Source of the DNA: Bartonella bovis 91-4
GTDB lineage: Bacteria > Pseudomonadota > Alphaproteobacteria > Rhizobiales > Rhizobiaceae
Length of the DNA stretch: 64,000 nucleotides
Reading direction: 5' to 3'
Assembly: GCF_000384965.1 (NCBI RefSeq)
Contig: NZ_CM001844.1
Span: 531,341 to 595,340 of the forward strand
Position 1 is the first letter of the stretch. Each line of letters starts with the position of its first letter. The position numbers were made by a program, and so were the translations under genes. Below are positions 49,893-57,878 of this stretch, piece after piece. The notes below the pieces were generated by a model. That model saw nothing but the letters and a program-made list of their open reading frames with translations. It was not told the DNA's origin and ran no database searches.

Positions 49893-50190
49893 GTGGGTAA
49901 TATTTTCACCAACATATTTGATTATAATTTTACTTATTATTCTGGTACTTTTCGGGCATGGTAAGGCCTCTGAATTGATGGATGATGTTGCTAATAGTAT
50001 CAAGGCTTTTTTTAAAAATATGAAGGAGGAAGAAGGCAGTGTTGAGAATAAGCTTGAAGTAGCTAGTTATTTCACAATAATTGATGTTGATTTCTCAACA
50101 ATTTCAATTGTTATCAGTAAAATGTGCAGCAAGTGCCAAAAAAGTTCTTCTTCCGTTAAAACAGAAAAAAAGTCTGTGTCTAAAAGGTAA
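49893..50190 (+). pseudogene. tatA: tatA remnant, frameshifted near the start
   Basis: From a GTG at 49893 the frame reads MGNIFTNI and then shifts. Removing one T from the TTT at about 49917 restores NILIIILLIILVLFGHGKASELMDDV, continuing into a TatA-type amphipathic helix (SIKAFFKNMKEEE). TatA normally forms the pore of the twin-arginine translocase. The conserved FGRGK reads FGHGK. The downstream frame is open to 50190 but has no normal start, and its C-terminal part is unusually hydrophobic. Loss of function fits the damage in tatB and tatC next door. Confidence 0.85.
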
Positions 50191-50263
50191 TATGTGAAGT
50201 TATAAAGACAAAATCACAATTTTAGCATTGAATCATTTTAAGTGAGGAACTCAAGTGTAAACA

Positions 50264-50681
50264 ATGTTTGGAATTAATGGTGCAAAGTTTTTAGTTATCT
50301 TACTTGTTTTCATTATTGTAGTTGTGCCAGAAGATTGGTCTAAAATGCTAAATAATAGTAAAAGCTAATGCATATATATGTTCCACAGCCAATGAATTTC
50401 GATATCAGTTTGATGATGCAATGAAACAAGCTGAATTGAATGATTTGCAAAAGATATTATAGGATGGACAAAATCTTAGTTTTTACAATGAATTAACAAA
50501 ATTTTTTGATTCAATTCATGATGTAATGAAGGATGTTCACGATAGTCTGGATGTGAATACAATATTTCATCAATTGGAAAAAGATAAAGACGTTTTTGCA
50601 TGCTATAAAAATGCATCGGATTCGGATAAAGTTATAACAGTATCTGTTGACCTTCATAAAGTCATGAGGTTATCAGTATGA
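50264..50681 (+). pseudogene. tatB: tatB remnant with frameshift and internal stop
   Basis: Begins MFGINGAKFLVILLVFIIVVVP, the TatB membrane helix, after a GAGGA ribosome site, but runs into a stop at 50366. A frame change near 50350 gives ATANEFR-like text (STANEFRYQFDDAMKQAELNDLQKIL), which meets a TAG at 50460, then continues in the same frame to 50681. The FDDAMKQAEL motif is diagnostic of rhizobial TatB. Two independent lesions make a working product very unlikely. Confidence 0.9.
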
Positions 50682-51457
50682 CTTCTAAGGATAAAAAAAT
50701 AGAAAAAATGCGTTGTGAATTTAAAAAAGATACAATTAATACCAATACGGCATCGATTTTAGAGCATTTAATTGAATTACGTCAGTGAATTAATTGCATC
50801 TCTAATTGCGTTTTTATCGCTTTTGTGATGTATTGTCTCATCAAGGATTATATTTTGAATTTTTTGATGTGGTCTTATCAGGGGGTGATAAAGATATCGA
50901 GTGGTGATCTTAAAAATATTCGCCTTCAATCAACGCAAGTGTGGAAAACTTTTTTAACAAAAGTGCAACTTTCTGCTTTTGGAGCAGTTATTTTATCATT
51001 TCTCTATATAGTTTTTTACCATTTCTTATTAGCGCACCGGTTTTATTTTTGATTGGCAATGCGTTTTTTTATGATTTATTAGCACTTCTAATACTTTAGT
51101 TTAGTCTTTCTCAGCAATTTCTAGCGGACCTTCATTTAAGAATAGAATTTATAGTTCGTATCTCTGATTATCTGAGCTTTATGACATCATTTATCTTGAT
51201 TTTTGGTTTTATTTTTCAATTATCTTTTATTGCTAGCCTGTTAACGAAGGTTGGATTGTTGACATCTCATATGTTATCATCCAAACAAAAATGGGCCATC
51301 CTGATTTTTTTATAATTGCGGCTGTGGTAACATCATCAATTTTTTCTATGTTTGCGTAGTTTTGCCGACGATAATTCTTTATGAAATATCAATTTTAATT
51401 GCTGCTGAATGGAAAAGAAAAAGAAATCTTCTTAATAAAAGTTTAGATTTTGTATGA
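50678..51457 (+). pseudogene. tatC: tatC remnant with stop, deletion and frameshifts
   Basis: Starts with an ATGA overlap to tatB and reads SILEHLIELRQ, the conserved TatC N terminus, then TGA at 50786. The same frame goes on with KDYILNFLMW and TFLTKVQLSAFGAVILSF, ends, and resumes in another frame with LPFLISAPVLFLIGNAFFY; the loop that should lie between (about 20-25 residues including YKNER) is gone. Further pieces, HLRIEFIVRISDYL, LLTSHMLSSKQKWAI, TSSIFSMFA and VLPTIILYEISILI, lie in changing frames up to 51457. TatC is the substrate receptor, so the pathway is probably lost. Confidence 0.92.
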
Positions 51458-51496
51458 TAAACAATCAAATAGAAATGATGTAAATAAGGAGTTCTA

Positions 51497-52774
51497 ATGC
51501 TCGATATTAAATGGATCCGTGAAAATCCTGAAAAATTAGATGCAGCACTAGAAAGTAGGGGTATTGAACCACAAGCCCAAAAGTTGACAGAGCTTGATCT
51601 TGAACGTCGGTCGCATGTTGCAAAAATACAATGTGCACAAGAACGTCGTAACGTAGCTTCAAAAGAAATAGGGCAAGCTTTAGCTGCGGGTGATCAGAAA
51701 AATGCTGAACGCATTAAAGCTGAGGTTGAAGAAATTAAAGATTTTCTTTCTACTGCTTCAATAAAAGAAAAGCAATTGACTGAAAACTTTGAAAAGACTC
51801 TTTCAGCTATACCAAATATTCCATTAAATGATGTTCCAGAAGGCAAAGATGAAAGCGCTAACATTGTCGTTCGGTACTTTGGTAAACCTACAACATTTGA
51901 TTTTATACCGAAGGAACATTTTGATCTTGGTCAGAATCTTCAACAAATGGATTTTGAGCGGGCAAGTCGTTTGTCTGGTGCACGCTTTACAATACTTTCA
52001 GGTGCATTGGCGCGGCTTGAACGTGCATTGGGTCAATTTATGCTTGATATGCATGTGGATGAACATGGTTATACAGAGGTTTCATCACCTCTTCTTGTAC
52101 GTGATGAGATTGTTTATGGAGCAGCACAATTACCAAAATTTTCTAAGGATCTTTTTCGAACTACAGATGGCAGATGGCTTATTTCCACAGCAGAAGTACC
52201 ATTAGTTAATTTAGTAAATAGTGAAGTTCTTGATGTATCTGATTTACCTCTGCGATTTTCTTCTCTAACACCTTGTTTTCGTTCAGAAGCAGGGGCGGCT
52301 GGGCGTGATACACGTGGGATGTTACGTCAGCACCAGTTTTGGAAGGTAGAGATAGTATCAATTACCACTGAGGAACAATCCTTAATTGAATTAGAGCGTA
52401 TGACAGAGTGTGCTGAAAGTGTGTTGAAGCGACTTGGGTTGCCCTTTCGTACTGTACTTCTTTCTACTGGTGATATGGGATTTGCTGCCCGTAAGACTTA
52501 TGATATTGAAGTTTGGCTTCCAGGCCAGGGGTGCTATCGTGAAATTTCAAGTTGTTCAGTTTGTGGAGATTTTCAAGGGCGACGTATGAATGCTCGATAT
52601 CGTAAAAAAGGTGAAAAAGCGTTACACTTTGTGCATACTCTAAATGGTTCTGGAACAGCTGTTGGTCGTTGTCTTATCGCTATTCTTGAAAATTATCAGC
52701 AGGCTGATGGGTCAGTTATTGTCCCAGATGTTTTACAGCCTTATATGAAGGGAATAAGTCGTATCACTATTTAA
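51497..52774 (+). CDS. serS: Seryl-tRNA synthetase
   Basis: Charges tRNA-Ser. The 425-aa protein has the N-terminal coiled-coil arm (~30-105), motif 2 ([24 protein letters not shown]) and motif 3 ([20 protein letters not shown]) of class II synthetases. It begins [15 protein letters not shown] after a good AAGGAG ribosome site. It is the first intact gene after the tat remnants. Confidence 0.98.
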   Translation: MLDIKWIRENPEKLDAALESRGIEPQAQKLTELDLERRSHVAKIQCAQERRNVASKEIGQALAAGDQKNAERIKAEVEEIKDFLSTASIKEKQLTENFEKTLSAIPNIPLNDVPEGKDESANIVVRYFGKPTTFDFIPKEHFDLGQNLQQMDFERASRLSGARFTILSGALARLERALGQFMLDMHVDEHGYTEVSSPLLVRDEIVYGAAQLPKFSKDLFRTTDGRWLISTAEVPLVNLVNSEVLDVSDLPLRFSSLTPCFRSEAGAAGRDTRGMLRQHQFWKVEIVSITTEEQSLIELERMTECAESVLKRLGLPFRTVLLSTGDMGFAARKTYDIEVWLPGQGCYREISSCSVCGDFQGRRMNARYRKKGEKALHFVHTLNGSGTAVGRCLIAILENYQQADGSVIVPDVLQPYMKGISRITI

Positions 52775-52910
52775 TTTTTGAGAAATGAGCACCTATACAC
52801 ATTTTGTTACTGCTAAGTGGTAATAGTGTTTATTCGAAAAAATTTAATGTTTTTAAAAAATAATGCGCATGTGAATAGAGTAGTTGTTGCGTTAAAAATC
52901 GAATAATATT

Positions 52911-53570
52911 ATGGAGCAGAAGAGAAATTTACAATTTCGTGAGGAATTGGCAAGCCTTGTACTGAAAATGCGCAGTAAAGGGGTTGATGATTTGCGCTTT
53001 TTTGCTGCGTTTGAGAAAGTTCCACGTCATCATTTTGTTGCTGTTCCTTGGCTTAAGAGTGCATATGACAATAAAATTATTCCAATTGAGTGTGGTGAAT
53101 ATATTGAGCGCTTAGAAGAACAACTTTTGATTCTCGCTGCGTTATCGTTGAAAAAAAAACACCGTGTTTTGGAAATTGGTACAGGTTCTGGTTTTTGTAC
53201 TGCTCTTATGGCATGCCTTAGTGATCGAGTGGTAACGGTTGATCGTTATAAAACACTTGTTGAGTTAGCACGACAAAGATTTCACACTTTAGGGCTTGGC
53301 AATATTGTTGTGCAGCAGATTGACGCAAACAAAGGTGTTACGGGTTTTGGATCATTTGATCGTATTCTTATTTGGCCATCACGTTCTAATGAACCGGAAG
53401 AGTTTCTAGAAATTTTGACCGGAAATGGAATTCTCATTCAAGCTATTGGGCCAGATGAGGGAGTACAAACTGTTATGCGTTATACAAAAATTGGTAGTCA
53501 GTTTGAGCGTTCAGAAATGTTTCAAGTGCGTTATCAGCCTTTTATTAAAAGCGTTGCAGAAATACTTTGA
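52911..53570 (+). CDS. pcm: Protein-L-isoaspartate methyltransferase-like protein
   Basis: Related to Pcm, which repairs isoaspartyl residues using S-adenosylmethionine. The Rossmann motif VLEIGTGSGFCTALM (87-101) and VVTVDRY are clear, and the N-terminal REELASLV and VPRHHFV segments match. The family signature GQTISQP, which helps bind the isoaspartyl substrate, reads GEYIERL at residues 62-68. The fold is kept but the usual repair activity is doubtful. In rhizobia surE lies between serS and pcm; only 136 bases remain here. Confidence 0.8.
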   Translation: MEQKRNLQFREELASLVLKMRSKGVDDLRFFAAFEKVPRHHFVAVPWLKSAYDNKIIPIECGEYIERLEEQLLILAALSLKKKHRVLEIGTGSGFCTALMACLSDRVVTVDRYKTLVELARQRFHTLGLGNIVVQQIDANKGVTGFGSFDRILIWPSRSNEPEEFLEILTGNGILIQAIGPDEGVQTVMRYTKIGSQFERSEMFQVRYQPFIKSVAEIL

Positions 53571-53762
53571 TTTTTAAATTAAAAGGTTGTGAAACAGCCT
53601 ACGTGCTCTATTTATAATGAATTCATTTTGATATTTTTGTGAAATTTTTATAAGTAAAGTATCTAATCTTTAACTCTTAGGTAATATTAGCAAGATTTAA
53701 TAGAATGAGTTGGGTGTTGGCCAAATAAATAAACCATATATTTGAAATTTTTGAGTAACATT

Positions 53763-54917
53763 ATGCGATATAATTTTCAGGGGATAGCTCTTTGGGTGGT
53801 AGCAACGATAATAACGGGTTGTAGTGCCGGTACGCAGCGTTTTCATGATGGTTTTTATAAAGAGCAAACTCCTGCTCAGTTGACTACGCTCACAACGATG
53901 TCTAATGATCCAAAGATGTTATCACAAGGTGGAGTAATACAAAGCAGTGAACTACCGCCTGTGGAGTCACCTTATAATTCAGGGATTAACGATAGTTCAT
54001 ATAATTCTCTAGAGCAGGAAGCCACATCTTATTCTGATGGGCATAGAGAGTTTTCACCTGATGGGCGAATTATGGGTTCTCCACCGAAAAATCTTGGAAC
54101 ACTTTCTCGTTCACAAGTGAATAATTCTTTTACTTCTAGGCGAGGGTCTTACATTGTACAGAGTGGAGATACTCTGTTAAGTATTGCACGGCAGGTAGGA
54201 GTTAGTGTTGAAGCCTTAAAATTAGCAAATGGTATGAATAATCATTCGATCCATGTTGGTCAGGTTCTCATTATCCCAGATGAACGTACAGTTGTATCTT
54301 CGAGTGCTCCTAATAGTGCTCAAATAACATCAACAACTCCATCCCCAACTCGATCTGCAACTGTTTCTTCTGTTGAAAGCAAAAAGGATCCATCATCTTA
54401 TGGAACTCCTGTAAAAACATCTGCTACAAAAACTGATCCATCAAATATTAAGCAGGATTCTTCTACGCAAAAGCCTGTAACTGCTTTATCAGATACAATG
54501 GCTGATTCAGATAATGTTGTTGCTCCGCAAGCAACAGGGATTTCTAAAATGCGTTGGCCGGTACGAGGACGTTTGTTAAGCCATTTTGGTCAAAAGAAGG
54601 GAACGGTAGTCAGTCGAGGAATAGAAATTACTGTACCTGAAGGTTCATCAGTAAAGGCAGCGGAAAATGGTGTCGTTATCTATGCAAGCGATGGATTAAA
54701 AGAGCTTGGAAATGTTGTCATGATTCGGCATGAAAACAATATTATTACTATTTATGGACATAATAATAAACTTGTTGTTAGTAGAGGGCAAAAGGTACGA
54801 CGTGGTGATGAGATTGCTAAGTCTGGTATTTCAGGAGATGCTACAACGCCGCGCATTTATTTTGAAGTCCGTAAGGACACTGTACCTGTCGACCCTATCA
54901 AATATTTAGAAAATTAA
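53763..54917 (+). CDS. nlpD: LysM and M23 peptidase-domain lipoprotein (NlpD/EnvC type)
   Basis: Murein hydrolase activator-like lipoprotein. The ATG at 53763 opens a lipoprotein signal peptide ending in the lipobox ITGCSAG. A Ser/Thr/Pro-rich linker is followed by a LysM domain (YIVQSGDTLLSIARQVGVS...ILIIP-type, ~residues 125-170), a second linker and a LytM/M23 domain (~265-380). The metal-binding HxxxD and HxH residues of active peptidases are largely absent (SHFGQKKG, YGHNN), as in NlpD, which activates amidases instead of cutting itself. A TTG at 53742 could extend it by seven residues. Confidence 0.88.
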   Translation: MRYNFQGIALWVVATIITGCSAGTQRFHDGFYKEQTPAQLTTLTTMSNDPKMLSQGGVIQSSELPPVESPYNSGINDSSYNSLEQEATSYSDGHREFSPDGRIMGSPPKNLGTLSRSQVNNSFTSRRGSYIVQSGDTLLSIARQVGVSVEALKLANGMNNHSIHVGQVLIIPDERTVVSSSAPNSAQITSTTPSPTRSATVSSVESKKDPSSYGTPVKTSATKTDPSNIKQDSSTQKPVTALSDTMADSDNVVAPQATGISKMRWPVRGRLLSHFGQKKGTVVSRGIEITVPEGSSVKAAENGVVIYASDGLKELGNVVMIRHENNIITIYGHNNKLVVSRGQKVRRGDEIAKSGISGDATTPRIYFEVRKDTVPVDPIKYLEN

Positions 54918-55651
54918 CGAAGAGTCATTTTTTATATAAACTAAGCTCCTCTGAATTGCTTTTTGTTGTGTATTAAAACAAAATTTTAGACTGTTGTTCA
55001 AGTTCTTATCTGTTATAATTTTGCTATTTTTATACTAGAATGATTTTTACATATTATTGCTCATTCTAAAATGTGATTATGAGTTTTTTCGATGTTCAGT
55101 GTATTTGATTACACTTATAATTTATTGAATCACTAATAACTGGTCTATGTTGCATATACTCTACAGCCCCATAATAAATAGGCTGCTCTTTAACAAATTA
55201 TAATGTGTTTTCAGTGAGATGTTTTTTGTATTGAAGATTACAAATAAAGTTTATATCAACATTAATTGATGTTATTTACGAACCCAAAATGTAATTTACA
55301 GGAAGTTAAAAATAATCAGCTCAGCTAGTTACTTAAGTGAAAGATATTATACGATTGGGGTTAGTGATCAATTAACCTAATTTTGGAAACAAAAAATTAT
55401 TTTATATTAATTATTTTTTTGATTTATTAAAGATTTTATATTTTTGTATGTAATGGACAGAATGAAATCGTTTTTTAGAAGTATTTACTTGTTGTATTTT
55501 AGCTTTTAAGGCTTTATTCCCTTTGGAAAAGCTAAAACTGTATGATGTAGTGGTTAGAATATATAGTATCTAAGGATTTTTTCTTTCTCTAAGTCAAAAG
55601 CTTATTTTAGTAGAGGAGAAATATATGAAGTTTAATCTATAGGAGATCAAA
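54918..55651. other. Gap between the lipoprotein gene and yajC
   Basis: About 730 AT-rich bases with no supported gene. In other rhizobia I expect a DUF815 ATPase gene here, but no remnant was recognised. A GAGGAGAAATATATG near 55613 is followed by a stop after five codons and is not the yajC start. Confidence 0.5.
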
Positions 55652-56110
55652 ATGTTTATTACTAGCGCTTATGCTCAAGCTGCAGGCGGCATTTCCGGTG
55701 GGTCGTCACTTATTACTTTTGTTCCTTTCATTCTGATTTTTGCGATTATGTATTTTTTAATTATTCGCCCACAGCGTGCGCAAATGAAAAAAAGACAGGA
55801 AATGCTTAATGCTGTGCGCCGTGGTGATACAGTTGTAACAGGTGGTGGTATTATCGGCAAGGTTACAAAGGTTTATGATGAACAGGGTGAGTTAGAGGTT
55901 GAAATTAATGACAGTGTACGCATTCGTGTTGTTCGTTCAACATTGGCTGATGTTCGTGTTAAAGGTGAGCCACTTTCAGAAGAGAAGCCGAAATCTACTG
56001 CTAAAGTAAAGGCATCAAAAAAAACTGAAACCAAAATTGTAAAGCAAGCAAGTACGGTAATAACGAAAAAAGAAAAAGCTGCACCAAAAGGAGATAAACC
56101 GAAACTATAA
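55652..56110 (+). CDS. yajC: Preprotein translocase subunit YajC
   Basis: Small inner-membrane accessory of the Sec translocase. The 152-aa protein has one membrane segment (~20-42) followed by FLIIRPQRAQMKKRQEML and VRRGDTVVTGGGIIGKV, both diagnostic of YajC, and a Lys-rich C-terminal tail. Elsewhere it forms a complex with SecD and SecF, whose genes usually follow directly; here a terminator does. Confidence 0.95.
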   Translation: MFITSAYAQAAGGISGGSSLITFVPFILIFAIMYFLIIRPQRAQMKKRQEMLNAVRRGDTVVTGGGIIGKVTKVYDEQGELEVEINDSVRIRVVRSTLADVRVKGEPLSEEKPKSTAKVKASKKTETKIVKQASTVITKKEKAAPKGDKPKL

Positions 56111-56515
56111 TTGCAGTTTGTAAGATTTTTCACCCTTATAAAGGTAAAATGGCTTTTCATAGAAAAGCCATTTTTATTTTAAGGAATATTGTAAGCTTAA
56201 TAAATGAAGATTGTATCTTTGTGTATTATTCTATGAGGGGGTGTTTTGTTTAAATTATGAAGGATTATAGCAATTTTAGCTATTAATATAATTGTTATGT
56301 AACTGAAATTATTTATTTTTAAGAAAATAGGCTGAAATAAAGCTTCCCTTTTTTAATATAGTTATTTAAATATCATTTATAATATTTTTGCGTATTTATC
56401 TGCTTTATTTGTTCATTTTGAGATAAGATTATGTATCAGTGTTGTTATAAGAGTTATTATAGCGACTTAATTTATCAGTAGTCTTTTGTTGTTTTTTTAA
56501 AAAAAGGCGCTTATT
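56111..56515. other. Gap after yajC, where secD-secF would be expected
   Basis: Besides the yajC terminator, 56181-56515 is AT-rich and shows no readable SecD or SecF segment on either strand. Confidence 0.5.
56146..56180 (+). terminator. Rho-independent terminator of yajC
   Basis: AAAATGGCTTTTC (56146-56158) pairs with GAAAAGCCATTTT (56162-56174), a 13-bp stem with a three-base loop, followed by more T. It would end transcription before the NDUFAF3-like gene. Confidence 0.85.
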
Positions 56516-56902
56516 ATGTTTCATGCAATTCAAATCCGTGAAGCACATTTTCCAGGACGTGCACCTATTGATGCTTATGGAAATGGTGGTTTTCGTTTTG
56601 CTGATATGTCACATCGTGGTTCTATTATGTGTGTACCATCGGGCGTTTACGGTATTGATATGGTAGAGCCTATACCTACTCAGGATAATATTTTTCGTAT
56701 TTTAGAAGAAGCAGATCAAATTGAGGTTTTGTTGGTGGGTACTGGAGTTGAATTATTGAGGTTACCTGAAACATTACGAGCACTTTTACGAGAAAAGCAT
56801 ATTTCAACAGATACAATGAGTACAGGGGCAGCAGTGCGTACATTTAATGTTCTTTTAGCCGAAAATCGTGCAGTTGCTGCATTGTTGTTTGCAGTAGAAT
56901 GA
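56516..56902 (+). CDS. Mth938-like domain protein (NDUFAF3-related)
   Basis: A 128-aa single-domain protein of the Mth938/DUF498 family. Typical segments are GGFRFADMSHRGSIMCVPSGVYG and LLVGTGVELLRLPETLRALLREKHISTDTMSTGAAVRTFNVLLAENR. The mitochondrial homologue NDUFAF3 is an assembly factor of respiratory complex I, which makes a similar role plausible here. It overlaps the next gene by four bases, so the two are translated together. Confidence 0.85.
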   Translation: MFHAIQIREAHFPGRAPIDAYGNGGFRFADMSHRGSIMCVPSGVYGIDMVEPIPTQDNIFRILEEADQIEVLLVGTGVELLRLPETLRALLREKHISTDTMSTGAAVRTFNVLLAENRAVAALLFAVE

Positions 56903-57759
56903 CAAATTTTCTTTCTTATTGTCTTGATATTTTACGTGCTACAGATCGTGATCGCTATATATCAGTTTTATTTGCACCTAAAAAAAAGCGCAGAGCATTA
57001 GCTGCTCTTTACGCTTTTAATGCAGAAATTGCTCGTATTCGTGAAAGTGTACACGATCCGCTTATTGGTGAGATACGGTTACGTTGGTGGTATGATTCTA
57101 TTGCTAATGGTGAAATAAAAAATAATAAATATAATCCGATTTTGAACGATTTGTTGACAACAATTGCTTTGTTTAATTTACCTAAGACAGCTTTTTTACA
57201 TTATTGTAATGCACGAGTTTTTGATCTTTATAATGAGCCAATGACAACCATTCATGATCTTGAAGCTTATTGTAATAAGACAGCAGGTACAATTTTACAG
57301 CTTGCATGTCAGATATTAGATTTTGATGCAGCACAAAATTTCACAAAAACATATGAACATGGAGGAATTTCTCAGGCATTGAGTGGTATATTGCGTCTTT
57401 TATCGTTTATGCAATTACGATATCAATGTTATTTCCCTTCTGATATGTTACAGGCTCTAGGGGCGGAAAGGGAAGAATTGGAGGCCAATCGTATCAATAA
57501 TGAACAAAAACATCATATCATTAAAGCTATGGTAGCATTATCGAAAGACCATTATCTTAAGTTTTACGAACATTTTATTACTTTACCTAAAACACTAAAA
57601 CCAGCATTTCTTCCATTGGCAATTACACCAGCATCTCTTCGAAAAACGATGCAATTAGGAGCTGCAGCTTTTCAAGAGAATGCAACTTTATCACAGCTTC
57701 ATCGCTATTGGTTAATAACAAAAGCAGCAATGAGTGGTCATTTTCCAAAATTATTATAA
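56899..57759 (+). CDS. Squalene/phytoene synthase-family protein (NDUFAF6-related)
   Basis: A 286-aa protein with the all-helical squalene/phytoene synthase fold: ALAALYAFNAEIARIRESV, LRWWYDSI and CNKTAGTILQLACQIL. True synthases need two aspartate-rich DxxxD motifs; only poor matches are visible, so prenyl condensation is unlikely. The mitochondrial relative NDUFAF6 is a complex I assembly factor. Coupled to the NDUFAF3-like gene upstream, which supports a shared role in complex I assembly instead of carotenoid or hopanoid synthesis. Confidence 0.78.
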   Translation: MTNFLSYCLDILRATDRDRYISVLFAPKKKRRALAALYAFNAEIARIRESVHDPLIGEIRLRWWYDSIANGEIKNNKYNPILNDLLTTIALFNLPKTAFLHYCNARVFDLYNEPMTTIHDLEAYCNKTAGTILQLACQILDFDAAQNFTKTYEHGGISQALSGILRLLSFMQLRYQCYFPSDMLQALGAEREELEANRINNEQKHHIIKAMVALSKDHYLKFYEHFITLPKTLKPAFLPLAITPASLRKTMQLGAAAFQENATLSQLHRYWLITKAAMSGHFPKLL

Positions 57760-57878
57760 ATCATATCATTTGGTAAAAAATATCATCTGGGAAAGAGTTT
57801 ATTTCAGTTTTTCCATTGTTAAGTAAAACGCTTATTATAATTTATCATTGATACATAAAATTGTTCATAAACTTTTCA

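Noticed and set aside
49893..49920. Programmed frameshift in tatA
   Set aside because: There is no slippery heptamer or stimulating structure, and tatB and tatC carry several unrelated lesions, so decay explains it better.
49918..50190. Short open frame that could be called an intact small membrane protein
   Set aside because: It is the body of tatA after a one-base frameshift; its apparent start is inside the membrane helix and the true N terminus is in another frame.
50825..51052. 75-aa membrane-like frame
   Set aside because: It is the central piece of the tatC remnant, in frame with the SILEHLIELRQ start beyond the TGA at 50786; not an independent gene.
55613..55651. Ribosome site and ATG upstream of yajC as an earlier start
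   Set aside because: The frame from that ATG stops after a few codons and does not join the yajC frame.
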